IMG/VR virus record: IMGVR_UViG_3300038760_000071
Span: 1-64,000 of that record
Direction: 5' to 3' (one strand)
Origin: a virus
DNA: 64,000 nucleotides
The notes beneath the pieces were generated by a model, which saw only the letters and a list, made by a program, of their open reading frames with translations, was not told the DNA's origin and searched no databases. The position numbers were made by a program, and so were the translations under genes. Below, piece after piece: positions 9,045-19,917 of this stretch (position 1 is the first letter of the stretch; the number at the start of each line of letters is the position of its first letter).

Positions 9045-11003
9045 TTAAATCTGAATAATACTGTTTAAATTATATTGGGGCTGTATTCTAGGAGCCGCGT
9101 CGACAGCTATCAGGTTTAAAATATTCAGCTGCATACTATATAATTCTCTAAAACATCTATTAACGGTATCTACCAATGCTTCTTCATTACTATGAATCAT
9201 GAGATTTTTTAAATCTGTTTCTATAAATTTAGAGAAATCTAGATTATAGCCATACTTATCTAAAACTAATACATTATCTCTATATCTACCTTTAAATTTA
9301 CCAACAATATTGTTTTTAATGATCAATATATCTTCTAATAATTTATAAATTTCCTTATTTATTGAAGATATTTGAATATATTCTTCCGGGCTTAAGGAGA
9401 ATCCATTTATACCAAAATTATTATAGTTAGTTCGTTTTATAACACGTTGATATGCCTCAATAGTTGGTTCATTAAAGAAGTAGAACCTACTATTACTCGA
9501 CAGTATAATCTTATCATTACCATCCGGCCCCTCAAATACATTAAAACCATTAATATTATTGTTTGTTATACCAACAGACCCTTCTTCCACGTTATCTGTT
9601 CCAAATAAATTCCATGCAAAGTTTGAATTCTTCCACTCTACCTCTTGATAATTCCACCGATTATTAAAAGATTTATCTTCTACCTGATAATCAAGCAGAA
9701 ACATTCGGTTTGGTCCAAACTTACCTATGACTTCTGCGGGTCTAGTTTTAAATTTTTTGTATACACTCCACTGCGTTACAAAATACCAGTAATTACTCGC
9801 AGCTCTCGAAAATGATATTTCCTTAACCACCTCCCCATTTTGAAGATAATCATCTAATTGCACCCTCTCAATATTTCTAGTATCATCACTACTAAATCTA
9901 TAGAGGTAAGCTGTATTTAAGCCTGTTAAATCATCTATAGCATATGTTACCACATAAAGGACCCTAAAATCCGGATCAAACTCCATAGCTCCAAAAGTCT
10001 CTTTGTTTAAATCTATAGACGAAATCTTATTAATAAAATTAAAATACACATCAAATATTTTAATTACCTTATTCCCAGAGTCATATACCGCTACTTCACT
10101 ATCAGTACAAGCCAATTTAGTTGGTTGGTTAAACTTTGTCTGTCTTGTTGTCCCACCGTATCCTCCTACTTGATCAATATAATTTCTTCTATTACCTAGT
10201 AAAATATCTGTACTAAGACTTTTTGCTACACTCTCATTTGTAAACCCACGAATATCATATTTTATAACAACATTATTCTGCTTATCCGATAAAAATGCAT
10301 ATCTTTTATTTGATGCTATACCCGCCAATTCTCGGTAAGATAGTTCGTTTTCCTCATCTGTTTCATATCCTGTAGATTGCTCAATAATTTGTAATGTATC
10401 ATTACTACCGGTCATTGAGATAAATTTACTATCTGTTATAGCAAAGAGCGCGAAGTTATCTGCCGTGTTTTGAGCTACCTGTGATGAAACTTCTATAATA
10501 TTACCAATTGAGCTTAAGCTATTTGATTCAGAGAATGGTATAGTATTAACAAATTCACTACTCTGAATACTATCAGACTTAAATATGGTGAAATTATCAT
10601 CGCTAATACCAGATAACCCTGCAAATGTAATTGTATTTGTATACGGTAAATTATTTGCAGCAATAGAGAGCCTAGAGAAGGTGTAAGTATTGTTTTCACG
10701 AAGGTTATCTAATTTAAATTTTAGCAGATCGTAATTAAAATTATCGTTTATACTGAATATACACTCATCCAATGTTTTTGGTAGCTGTAGATCTAGATCA
10801 CCAACAACCCTATCCTTAAAAAAGGCAGACATTATTAGATCTGTATTATATGTATTTTTAGCTGTTAGTAGGCTGCCAGTTACCACATCCCTCGCTTCAC
10901 CTATATTAACATCAACTGTAAAATACCCAACGAAATCAGCTCCAGTTAGAGTAAACATATCACCGGAGGTGTACGTTCTTTTATATGCGGTATAGTCAAT
11001 CAT
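9045..11003 (-). CDS. Large virion protein, beta-propeller-like
   Basis: 652 residues. The middle portion has repeated strand-turn units resembling NHL/propeller blades, for example FNQPTKLACTDSEVAVYD followed by NKVIKIFDVYF. The C-terminal ~130 residues are helical. There is no signal peptide. The start overlaps the upstream 1102-residue gene by 4 nt (ATGA), so the two are translationally coupled and probably act together in the baseplate or fibre-attachment apparatus. Exact T4 equivalent not recognised. Confidence 0.6.
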   Translation of the reverse strand: MIDYTAYKRTYTSGDMFTLTGADFVGYFTVDVNIGEARDVVTGSLLTAKNTYNTDLIMSAFFKDRVVGDLDLQLPKTLDECIFSINDNFNYDLLKFKLDNLRENNTYTFSRLSIAANNLPYTNTITFAGLSGISDDNFTIFKSDSIQSSEFVNTIPFSESNSLSSIGNIIEVSSQVAQNTADNFALFAITDSKFISMTGSNDTLQIIEQSTGYETDEENELSYRELAGIASNKRYAFLSDKQNNVVIKYDIRGFTNESVAKSLSTDILLGNRRNYIDQVGGYGGTTRQTKFNQPTKLACTDSEVAVYDSGNKVIKIFDVYFNFINKISSIDLNKETFGAMEFDPDFRVLYVVTYAIDDLTGLNTAYLYRFSSDDTRNIERVQLDDYLQNGEVVKEISFSRAASNYWYFVTQWSVYKKFKTRPAEVIGKFGPNRMFLLDYQVEDKSFNNRWNYQEVEWKNSNFAWNLFGTDNVEEGSVGITNNNINGFNVFEGPDGNDKIILSSNSRFYFFNEPTIEAYQRVIKRTNYNNFGINGFSLSPEEYIQISSINKEIYKLLEDILIIKNNIVGKFKGRYRDNVLVLDKYGYNLDFSKFIETDLKNLMIHSNEEALVDTVNRCFRELYSMQLNILNLIAVDAAPRIQPQYNLNSIIQI

Positions 11004-14000
11004 GAGTAGTCCTTAAATTGAATTTCATTTATCTTAATGCCAACAGGTAGTATATCCTTAGATTCATTTAAGATATTTGCCTTTATTTGCGATCTTATCA
11101 CCTCATCAGTTATATTTAGGTTTTTAACCACTATATCGATATTTTGACTAGAGTTATATCTACCAAGTTTAAAGAATCTCTCTATTTGTATCTTATTATT
11201 TCTTTGACTGCTGGGTATAGAAAGTACGAGATCATCTATCTGCTTATTTTGTAAGTATAGAGCATGAATGGTGTTAGTATCAACAGCTTTATCAAACACT
11301 GTAATATTTTTTAGTTCTAAATCCTTTATATAGTAATAACCAGGCTGTCTTATATATGTTGAAAGATCCAAACCATTTTGAAATCCTGTAGAACCTATAT
11401 ATAATTCATCAGTGAATATATCTTGTATTTGATACTTACCTGCAGGTAAGGTCATATTTTCATACAATCTACCATTAATATACAGTGTTGAGTTACCTTG
11501 CAAACTATCAAACCTATATGTGAATGTATGATATCCAGCGTCAATTGTAGTAGTATCAAATGATATTGTTTGAGTTAAACTATCTTCTCGATCTAGGTAA
11601 TTCTGTAATGTGAGTTTGAAATCAATTGACATACTATCATACAATCGATTAATATTGTTATAATTCGTTAGTGGTATATTATAGGTGTTTTTAGTCTTAA
11701 CTGCCGCCGTGTCTAGTCTAGTAGCTACTTTACCTCTAGTGAGATATAGCTGATTATTAATACCTGCGCATAAATACACAGGATATTGCACTTTTGATCC
11801 ATTAATATATTCATTGACAAAATCAATTGAAATTATACTACCACCAGAAAGTGGTAAAAGTAGCTCATCCCCCTCTACTGTATCAAAATTAGCTGAGAGC
11901 TGAAACACTCCATTGGTGTTATACTCATACATTGTATTTTCTGTCGCGATGTATATAATATTATCCTTAACATTAATATCTGTAATTGGTGTGGCTGATT
12001 TAAGAAATGCCTGAGGTTGAGACCTCAAATCATGTTTAACAACATAGTTACTAACTGTATAAAATATAGTTTCATTGTTTTCCCACCTTAAATTGGTACC
12101 AGGTAATTTAAAAAGCGTATCATTTACCTCTACAATATTTTCATAGATTGAAAACTCATTTTTATAAACATCAAACTCAGCAGCAGTCAAGGGTGTAGAT
12201 TCTAAATTATTGACGTTGAGTTTATTAACCTCACCAGTAGATGATATAAAGCTAATACTATCTGTCTCTTGATAGCTGCCGAGATAATCAGTAATCCTAG
12301 AATTACACTCTAATCTAACCTTATTACCCTGTGGGGTAACTTTATAGAATAAATTACCGCTAGTTGCTATAGTGTAATCTTCCAGTGCACCCCGTTTGTA
12401 TATATCTTTAATGTTTGTCTTGAAGTTAACTTTATTAAGAAGTACAAATTTGGAATTGTATATATACAGCACATTACCACTAACGACATGTATAAATGGT
12501 GTGACTGTTTGATCCTGAAAAACACCAAACCCTTGGTTAGTGTTGTTACCTAAAATCTGAAACCCATATTGTTTATTTGGATCTAGATAAGTATCAAAAG
12601 AAATAGTAAATGATTTGCTATTATTAATTTTTTCATACACACTCAGCTTAGAAAATATTGTACCATTATAATACAGACTATTTGAATTATACGGAATGCA
12701 TGTATTTTCAGTCTCTCCTCGTAAGATACGTGAAGAGAAATAATCTGTAAAGGAAGATACGATAGGAGATTGAGTGCTTATTATATCTTTGATACTATCA
12801 AGTCCTACCCTCTCATATCGTAGCGAAATGTTTGGCACTATAGCAAGATCACTTTTTTTATCAAAGAATTTTCCTCTAACCAGTTTAGTATTTGGTATAG
12901 CAATTGCGGTCGCGTCCACACTATCATAAAATGATGGTGTGTATCTTGGTATACTTGATAATGCTTGTATTTTAGTAAGTTTATCAGGGTAATAATATCT
13001 ATCAACCCACACTCCATCACTATTAATATTATCAGCTGATAGCCAGGTGCATAAGTACCTACCATTCTGATATATACCACTAGTAGTTCTTTTAGTGTAT
13101 ACTTTATCCGCTAGCAGTGGTGATGGTCCTGCAAAACTGCCGTTTTGTGAAAAGGTAGTATCATTAATATTCAACCTGCTATATGGGTATATAGCAGAAG
13201 GTGCGTTAAAGTAAGTATCTGAACCATTTTTAATAAACACATCTTTATCATAAAATGTATAGTTGAGATTTATTTTTTCAGAACCCCTCTCTTGCTCAGC
13301 GCCAGTGTAGAATGTATTATATGTCCTATAATCATAGCTACCAATACCGCCTGGGGTTTTGAGCATATTACTACCTCGTTTAATAAAATTGAATTCTGAT
13401 CTATAGGTATCTGTAGTAAAGTAATTTAGTGGAAAGCTAGCTGAGGATATTGTGTTATAATTTGTCTGAAACACATACTGGCCTACATCATCAAATGAGC
13501 TATTAAGTGTATCAATTTTAAGGCTGTTGAGTTTTTCTGATTTATAGCTTACAAAACTGTTATTGAGAGATAGTTTAGATTTTTCTAATGAGTAATCTAT
13601 ATGAATTAAATTATTCAGTGACCTGTTGAGCCCACCCGTTTGCATCTCTGTAAATACAACAGTGTTACCACTTAATGTTAGTATATTAAGACTATTGTTT
13701 ACAAATTTATATATCTGTAAATAACCATCACTATCAATAGAGTACCTAAATACATCATTGTTTTCTGCTGTAACATCGTCTACATCACTTATATAGTTGT
13801 AGAAAATAACACCGTTTGTGTCTGGATTATAATTTAAAAAATAATCCCGCTTACCACTATTATGCTTAATTCGAGCATACTTATTATTAAGCATCTCTAA
13901 CTCAAAATAGAAGTTGTTTATATGACCGTTTAAGTCGTTAAAGGTCTTAAGACCTACCTGCTTCTGCTCATCAGTGGCAGATAGGCTGTTTGATGAGAAT

Positions 14001-14308
14001 ATGTATAGATAGGCAGGGTTTAGACCAGTTCCCCGTTTAAAGTATAATTTAGAAGTTAAGGTTGTAGCTGGAAGTTGAGATAAGGTGGATAATTGTATGA
14101 AGTTTGTTAAGTTATCCTTATTTGTTAGATATAAATTTGAATAATTATTTATCCTTACATCCCTAGCACCAGAAAGTGCAGTGATATTATTAATATAAAA
14201 TTCTTGCTCGAGTGGAGATCTTTGTTGATTTATCTGAACAAACTTATCAGCAAAATTCGCAGTAGGGAATGCAACTGAGCTTACTGATCTGTTATATGTA
14301 CTTGACAC
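11000..14308 (-). CDS. Very large virion protein with LamG/ConA-like domain
   Basis: 1102 residues from a GTG at 14308, which sits 6 nt after a TTAAATA late box. The sequence is beta-rich, with Asn/Ser/Thr and Tyr throughout. Residues ~910-1045 resemble a laminin-G/concanavalin-type sandwich: YHTFTYRFD, STLYINGRLYE, DELYIGSTGF and ITVFDKAVDTNTIHALY. Such domains occur in phage structural proteins and can bind glycans. The gene is operonic with the 652-residue protein. Role inferred as baseplate-peripheral or fibre-connecting. No T4 counterpart recognised. Confidence 0.6.
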   Translation of the reverse strand: MSSTYNRSVSSVAFPTANFADKFVQINQQRSPLEQEFYINNITALSGARDVRINNYSNLYLTNKDNLTNFIQLSTLSQLPATTLTSKLYFKRGTGLNPAYLYIFSSNSLSATDEQKQVGLKTFNDLNGHINNFYFELEMLNNKYARIKHNSGKRDYFLNYNPDTNGVIFYNYISDVDDVTAENNDVFRYSIDSDGYLQIYKFVNNSLNILTLSGNTVVFTEMQTGGLNRSLNNLIHIDYSLEKSKLSLNNSFVSYKSEKLNSLKIDTLNSSFDDVGQYVFQTNYNTISSASFPLNYFTTDTYRSEFNFIKRGSNMLKTPGGIGSYDYRTYNTFYTGAEQERGSEKINLNYTFYDKDVFIKNGSDTYFNAPSAIYPYSRLNINDTTFSQNGSFAGPSPLLADKVYTKRTTSGIYQNGRYLCTWLSADNINSDGVWVDRYYYPDKLTKIQALSSIPRYTPSFYDSVDATAIAIPNTKLVRGKFFDKKSDLAIVPNISLRYERVGLDSIKDIISTQSPIVSSFTDYFSSRILRGETENTCIPYNSNSLYYNGTIFSKLSVYEKINNSKSFTISFDTYLDPNKQYGFQILGNNTNQGFGVFQDQTVTPFIHVVSGNVLYIYNSKFVLLNKVNFKTNIKDIYKRGALEDYTIATSGNLFYKVTPQGNKVRLECNSRITDYLGSYQETDSISFISSTGEVNKLNVNNLESTPLTAAEFDVYKNEFSIYENIVEVNDTLFKLPGTNLRWENNETIFYTVSNYVVKHDLRSQPQAFLKSATPITDINVKDNIIYIATENTMYEYNTNGVFQLSANFDTVEGDELLLPLSGGSIISIDFVNEYINGSKVQYPVYLCAGINNQLYLTRGKVATRLDTAAVKTKNTYNIPLTNYNNINRLYDSMSIDFKLTLQNYLDREDSLTQTISFDTTTIDAGYHTFTYRFDSLQGNSTLYINGRLYENMTLPAGKYQIQDIFTDELYIGSTGFQNGLDLSTYIRQPGYYYIKDLELKNITVFDKAVDTNTIHALYLQNKQIDDLVLSIPSSQRNNKIQIERFFKLGRYNSSQNIDIVVKNLNITDEVIRSQIKANILNESKDILPVGIKINEIQFKDYS

Positions 14309-14342
14309 TACCTTTATTTAATTGCAAACTTGGAGTTAAAAC

Positions 14343-14864
14343 TTAATTTCTCTCCAATAGTGTAATGTATGTTTGCTTATTATACTTACTTTGAAAGTTA
14401 GCAACAGTATTTGATGTTAAGTGATGAACCTGTGTATTTATAATTGATAGTTGCTTAATATTATCATAATATGACTCATGTACCAATTTAATGGGTTGAT
14501 AGACATGTGCAGAATATCCATTACTAAAAAATATTAAGAATTGAGCTGTGAGATTTGTAAAAAATGAGCTACTATTTGGGGTATATGTATGGTTACGTGT
14601 AGAGAGTATTGTACCACCCAGCTTCCCATATAACATTTCTGTAAATATGGAATTCTCTTTATAATCATATACCAACTCTTTAGAGTAATACTCTGTTTTT
14701 GAACCATCGCCCCAGTCTAAATCTAGATCTAAAGCTGATACTACAGTCTCCTGAATACCAGTAAGTATAAATTGAATGGTGTATGTGCCCTTAGCTATAA
14801 TTTCATCAAGCACTAGTGATGTATCTTCAGTTATAGATGTTAAACTTGTGTAAGATGTTATCAT
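14343..14864 (-). CDS. PKD-like virion protein
   Basis: 173 residues. LDLDWGDGSKTEYY followed by VYDYKENS resembles the core of a PKD-type Ig fold (W-x-x-GDG, then a Y-containing strand), but it is shorter than a full PKD domain. The start overlaps the upstream 982-residue gene by 4 nt. It sits within the baseplate operon and is probably a small virion component. The family assignment is tentative. Confidence 0.55.
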   Translation of the reverse strand: MITSYTSLTSITEDTSLVLDEIIAKGTYTIQFILTGIQETVVSALDLDLDWGDGSKTEYYSKELVYDYKENSIFTEMLYGKLGGTILSTRNHTYTPNSSSFFTNLTAQFLIFFSNGYSAHVYQPIKLVHESYYDNIKQLSIINTQVHHLTSNTVANFQSKYNKQTYITLLERN

Positions 14865-17809
14865 ATAGTTAAGTTAAAATTAGTATTATCAATTGTATAT
14901 GAACTATATCTAGATGACACTGTTGCAAATTGTGTTGATTGTCCAAATGTTGTAGATCTAACACAACTTTCTAATGTGTTATACTTATACATACTCTTAA
15001 GAGCCATTCCACAATTATTTAGCTCAAACTCAGCATCATATATATGAGTTAGTTCGTTTAAATCGTTAACAATATAGGTAAGCTTAAACACATTATTTAA
15101 TTTATTGTATGTTAAAAATGGTGTCTGTATTTTTTCAGCCGCAAAATTATTATTTATAGTACCAGATAAGCTAGTTCGGAATGAGCTCAATGTTTGTTCT
15201 GTAGATTGTAGTGGAAATAATTTGCTATAGTTACATGTATGTGTGTTATAAACATATATATTTGGGACAATATACCAGTAATTTTTTGCAACTGCTGATG
15301 CAGAAGTAAACGATGTTGAAATCGTCTCAAATATAGTAAAATATATACTATCTGTACCTTCTATATAAAATCTATTTGAAAACTGATTTGTTTTAACAGC
15401 ACTATTAATAGAAAACAGTGTATTTTTAGTATTGGGTATCTCAAATACTCCATTGGTGTATGCTATTTTATCAATAGCTAAATTATTTGGTGTTTGCAAC
15501 ACTATACAATCATTAATAACATCAAAATCAACAGTGTTATTGTATATATCATTCTGTACCGCGGTACTATACTTAGATAGTATGTTTGAAAGAGCGGCTG
15601 AGATAGGTAGAGATTGTGAATATCTCTGATTTTTGATATATATCTTACCTGTCAATCTCTTTTTATCTTCATTGGTTAACACTACACTCTCTGAGGTGAG
15701 CGAAGATAAGACAGTTAGTGAATCATCACTAACATCATCAAGATATATGTAATCATCTGCATAGTTAAAGGAATTCTTTAATGATATATCATCAGTAAAA
15801 TACCCACCATTATAATACTTGTATTGATCACCAGCTGATAGGTAATATTTAATATCTGTTGCGAAATTAAATTCATAATTATTACCACCAAGCTCGAACA
15901 GATCATCCTCGGTAGCAATATTTGAGAGTGGGGATTGCTCTGTTCCAATCGAGTCTAAGATTGGAAATGTCCCTTCAGCTAGAATAGTATAATAATAGTT
16001 GAGGGGGCCAGGCCAATTTGGATCAAACCCAGATAAGGGTTCCGGTAGTAACGTGTTATCTAAAAAGGCAAATGCCCCACCATCCCTCCATATAGGGTTA
16101 ATGCTTCTAGTTCTTTGAATTAATTCTTGATATGGTGTAAACTCCCTAAAATACATGTAGAGATCAGGATCTACAGTGGTAAAGCCATCTGTGTAAGATG
16201 ATAGTCCTGATCTTATAGAACCATTTAATGAACCTGTGAGTGAGTAGTTAAAATTGTGTCCTTCGATATCATCAAAAAACTCATAACCATCTAATAACAG
16301 GTTTAGTACAGTATTATTTGTTTTCTCCTCTAAAGGTTTTAGAGGTTGGGCTTTAAATAATGCATACTCATTACCATATGGATCAAACTGGTATTTGTCT
16401 ATTATACCCTCTTCATACAAATCTGTAAAATTTAAATTGTAACTTAGCTCATTTAAAATTGATAACTCATCAGAGTCCCGCTCTTTAGTGTTATATGGCT
16501 CAAATGTTGTTGTTTTGTGAGTAATATAGGGGTCACCTGATGCTATACCACTAGATGCATTTCGAATATTCTTTCTATTATCAATCTTAAATGTAACTGG
16601 ATAAGCACTTTGCGGATTAACCGTAACATTACCATACAATTCCGGGTCTGGAAAAATATAAACTTTATTATTTTCTAGATCCTCTACATTAATTGTATAT
16701 GTATAATTATCTGCATTTAGCTTGAAGAGCCCTATATTATCAGGTTCGAAAAATATACCAACATCTCGCAATAAGCGTATTTCATTACTTTCTACAGTTG
16801 CTGTATCTGCAGTTTGTAGGTTTAATAGGTTATTTGTAGGTGTATCTGCTTGTATTAGTAATCCAGAGGTAGGTGGGAATGATGTGGTATCTATATAATA
16901 GATGTCAGTACCGATATATTTCTCTAGTAACCTTCTCTTAAGAGCATATATTTTTGATTGACTGCACCCATCTATAGTGTTGTTGTTAATGAGTGTATTA
17001 AGTGGATTCTCCGGATTACATATTGGGTCAAATGTATTAATTGTTAGTTTGGGCGGGTTAATACTAAATGATCTTATACTTTCTAGAAAGCTAGTAGATG
17101 TTAAAGCATCTATTGCATCCGGGTCTAAAAAATATTTTGATTCAATATCATTAATATTACTATCATATATCTCTTCGCGAAGACCATCATCTGTTGTTGT
17201 TCTCGGTAAATCAAAATAGTTGCTATATACATCAATATATTCTTCTATATCTATATTAAAATTTGCAGCAATTGTATCTACATCATATGTCTTAGAATGT
17301 AATGTATCTTCCGCGGTAATTACAAAGTTATATATGTTGTCAAAAATTGCTTTCTCTACACCAGTTTTACTACCTTTAATTTTATTACGCTCAATTACAT
17401 ATTTGCTTTCATCCCGCTTCTTTTTATAAAACAGAGCTATATCTTTTAGTTTGTTTGCAAAAAAAGGAATCGCGATGTCTAAATCAGCAGGGTCGTTAAA
17501 GTTAATTTTCTGTAAGAATCGTTTTTCGCTCTCAGTAGTATAATTAACTACTATTTCTTGAATAAACTCCTTATAATAGTTTTTAAATTGCGTGAGTTGC
17601 TCTGCCTTAGATCCGCCCTGTTTTGAATACCAGAGTTTTAAATATTTGTTATAGAAGGAGCTATATTCCTCTGGAGTATAGTCAACACGTGTATATGTAA
17701 TGAAATCGAGAAATGATAGTGGTGCAATACTATCTCGAATATCATCTTGAGGTGTTGAGTTAATAATAGAAAACCCAACCTCAACCGTTTTATAATTTTC
17801 ACCTGCCAT
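14861..17809 (-). CDS. Large baseplate protein (candidate gp7 analogue)
   Basis: 982 residues. Residues ~30-200 are helical and conserved-looking: PLSFLDFITYTRVDYTPEEY, TTESEKRFLQKINF, IPFFANKLKDIALFYKKKRDE. The rest is beta-rich. It lies two genes downstream of gp6 in the T4-like wedge order, and its length is close to T4 gp7 (about 1,030 residues). A wedge role is therefore plausible, but no gp7 motif was confirmed. The ATG lies 6 nt after an ATAAATA late box. Confidence 0.55.
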   Translation of the reverse strand: MAGENYKTVEVGFSIINSTPQDDIRDSIAPLSFLDFITYTRVDYTPEEYSSFYNKYLKLWYSKQGGSKAEQLTQFKNYYKEFIQEIVVNYTTESEKRFLQKINFNDPADLDIAIPFFANKLKDIALFYKKKRDESKYVIERNKIKGSKTGVEKAIFDNIYNFVITAEDTLHSKTYDVDTIAANFNIDIEEYIDVYSNYFDLPRTTTDDGLREEIYDSNINDIESKYFLDPDAIDALTSTSFLESIRSFSINPPKLTINTFDPICNPENPLNTLINNNTIDGCSQSKIYALKRRLLEKYIGTDIYYIDTTSFPPTSGLLIQADTPTNNLLNLQTADTATVESNEIRLLRDVGIFFEPDNIGLFKLNADNYTYTINVEDLENNKVYIFPDPELYGNVTVNPQSAYPVTFKIDNRKNIRNASSGIASGDPYITHKTTTFEPYNTKERDSDELSILNELSYNLNFTDLYEEGIIDKYQFDPYGNEYALFKAQPLKPLEEKTNNTVLNLLLDGYEFFDDIEGHNFNYSLTGSLNGSIRSGLSSYTDGFTTVDPDLYMYFREFTPYQELIQRTRSINPIWRDGGAFAFLDNTLLPEPLSGFDPNWPGPLNYYYTILAEGTFPILDSIGTEQSPLSNIATEDDLFELGGNNYEFNFATDIKYYLSAGDQYKYYNGGYFTDDISLKNSFNYADDYIYLDDVSDDSLTVLSSLTSESVVLTNEDKKRLTGKIYIKNQRYSQSLPISAALSNILSKYSTAVQNDIYNNTVDFDVINDCIVLQTPNNLAIDKIAYTNGVFEIPNTKNTLFSINSAVKTNQFSNRFYIEGTDSIYFTIFETISTSFTSASAVAKNYWYIVPNIYVYNTHTCNYSKLFPLQSTEQTLSSFRTSLSGTINNNFAAEKIQTPFLTYNKLNNVFKLTYIVNDLNELTHIYDAEFELNNCGMALKSMYKYNTLESCVRSTTFGQSTQFATVSSRYSSYTIDNTNFNLTI

Positions 17810-17822
17810 TGTTATTATTTAT

Positions 17823-19901
17823 TTAAAATAATTCTAACCCATCATATAAAGCATTAGCTAATATGTTTGATACAATACCGTTGTCTTTTGACCAATCATT
17901 GTAAGAAGTTAAATTACGTGTTAGTGTGTTGTTAGGATCATTAAAGTTGATAACAGAATCTACTACCAAACGATCACTAGAAGCCATTTCATAAAAATTA
18001 TATATATCAAATATGTCTTTACCACCACCAGATAGTAATGGCCAGCCCCAAGTTTCATTATAATCACTTAGTATATAGTAGTCTGTGCTAAGGTCAGTTC
18101 TAATGGTTGGAGGATTTGAAGCACTAAGGGGCAAATATGTGTTAATCTGAATATACTTACCGCTATATTTTTCGAACGCTACTATATTGTTGCCTGGTAC
18201 AGCACTAGAATTGAGAGTTAGTGTACTACCCAAATTTGTACCGTAGTATTCATTATTTGCATATCCAAATGTTAAATAATTTTCTTGATTTATATTATAC
18301 TCACCAAACAAGCGAGATTTACTAATTGAGAGTAGATCAATTAACCTAGACAGTTTTGATGGTATAGAGAATTTATTTAAAGATGCTACATCTAGACTTT
18401 TTAAGATTGCTGATAGTTGATCAATATTAGCATAGTCAATTATTGTATTATTATTTTGAAAGTTTTTAATCTTCTCATATGTGCTCTTACCAATACTATC
18501 TTGAGCAGAACTCAAATCACCAAATATTGAACCAATAAAATCATTCATTAATATAGTGGTATCAGTAAAGAGTGGTTGTATAGCAACATCTTTAAAAACA
18601 TCTGTAAAATCAATATCTTCCCCTTGCTTGGCTATAATATAATAGCTACTAGGATATACTGTAAATGTGTTACTAGTACCGGTGATCATGTTACTATCAT
18701 ATAAATAGTTTGCTGACAAATACACATTTTCAAGGGTTGCTGTATTTGTTGTTGTGAATGTACCTTTATAAAATCCTCCTATGTCTAGATCGGCTAGATC
18801 TAAAAAATTGGATGTGAAAACGGTATTATAATTTGTGGTACCATCTGTTAGCACAATATTTAGCGGTGAGCTAGGAACTGCACTTAGAAGCGGCATGTTT
18901 TTCTGAGTAAAATACTCACTATCTTTAACTCTCACCACAAATGCAATTTTAGTGTTTGCAAATTTGGTATCATTTATATTAAAGATGTTAAGTTGTGATC
19001 CTTCACCATCTACACCATTAGATGAGAATACCAAGCTATCATATGATGTATTTTCTACAATATTTGCAGATATACCATAGGTAGTGGTGTTAGCAGATTC
19101 AAATATACTACTCTCTTCAAAACCAAATAATAGATTATATTGTCCAGTTACATCACTCTTAAAATATGTGGTTGCCAAGCCTGATATTCCGGCAAAAACA
19201 GCACCTGAGGCAGTTGCAGAGGTGTGAACTAATTCTTTTGAATCTGTTAATTTAACATATATATCTGTATCTACGGTCGTGATAGTATCCACTTGTATAG
19301 GCTCAATAATACCATTTGTTGTTAAGTATTGGAAAAAAGTAAAGTTGGGGTATACGTGCCCGTATGTCTTACCCGCTAACCCCTGGGCAAAGTAACCGTA
19401 GTTGTAATCATTACCACTAGATATATAGGGAGTAATGGTGGGCGATGTACCTGTTGATGTAGTTCTCGCCGAGTTATATCGCTCAATAGTTATTGGGTTC
19501 TTGAGTTGACCTGTTTTATGATTTATATCTGCATTTGATGAAATTTGAAGCTTATCTTCCACGTAATCAAATATATCAATATTGGTAGAAAATATATTAT
19601 GATAACTAATACCATCACCATCATATAGATAACATGTTACTTTGTATTGACCTGGTTTAGAGTACGCATGTGTAGCTGAGATTTGCTTTGATATGGTACC
19701 ATCTCCAAAATCCCACCTCAGAGTTTTATTTGAAATAAACTTCTCAATACCATCATTTAAGACAGGTTTAAAATAGAGTGGTGTGATAGGTAACGCGTAG
19801 CTGCTATAGGCTTGCGTGCCAGTATAATTCTCTACATAGAAAAAGTTATATAATAAACTAAAATCACCAGAGTTATCTAATTGTATAGCATTGAGTGCCA
19901 T
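17823..19901 (-). CDS. Baseplate-associated protein with PKD domain
   Basis: 692 residues. A clear PKD/Ig-like domain spans ~50-110: LRWDFGDG at 61-68, HAYSKPGQYKVTCYLYDGDG at 78-97. Further Ig-like strands follow, and the C-terminal ~200 residues are mixed. It lies directly after gp6 (16 nt gap) and before the 982-residue candidate wedge protein. The PKD fold suggests an exposed or connecting virion subunit. A late-type TTAAATA is 7 nt from the ATG. Confidence 0.6.
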   Translation of the reverse strand: MALNAIQLDNSGDFSLLYNFFYVENYTGTQAYSSYALPITPLYFKPVLNDGIEKFISNKTLRWDFGDGTISKQISATHAYSKPGQYKVTCYLYDGDGISYHNIFSTNIDIFDYVEDKLQISSNADINHKTGQLKNPITIERYNSARTTSTGTSPTITPYISSGNDYNYGYFAQGLAGKTYGHVYPNFTFFQYLTTNGIIEPIQVDTITTVDTDIYVKLTDSKELVHTSATASGAVFAGISGLATTYFKSDVTGQYNLLFGFEESSIFESANTTTYGISANIVENTSYDSLVFSSNGVDGEGSQLNIFNINDTKFANTKIAFVVRVKDSEYFTQKNMPLLSAVPSSPLNIVLTDGTTNYNTVFTSNFLDLADLDIGGFYKGTFTTTNTATLENVYLSANYLYDSNMITGTSNTFTVYPSSYYIIAKQGEDIDFTDVFKDVAIQPLFTDTTILMNDFIGSIFGDLSSAQDSIGKSTYEKIKNFQNNNTIIDYANIDQLSAILKSLDVASLNKFSIPSKLSRLIDLLSISKSRLFGEYNINQENYLTFGYANNEYYGTNLGSTLTLNSSAVPGNNIVAFEKYSGKYIQINTYLPLSASNPPTIRTDLSTDYYILSDYNETWGWPLLSGGGKDIFDIYNFYEMASSDRLVVDSVINFNDPNNTLTRNLTSYNDWSKDNGIVSNILANALYDGLELF

Positions 19902-19917
19902 ATATTAATATTTAATA

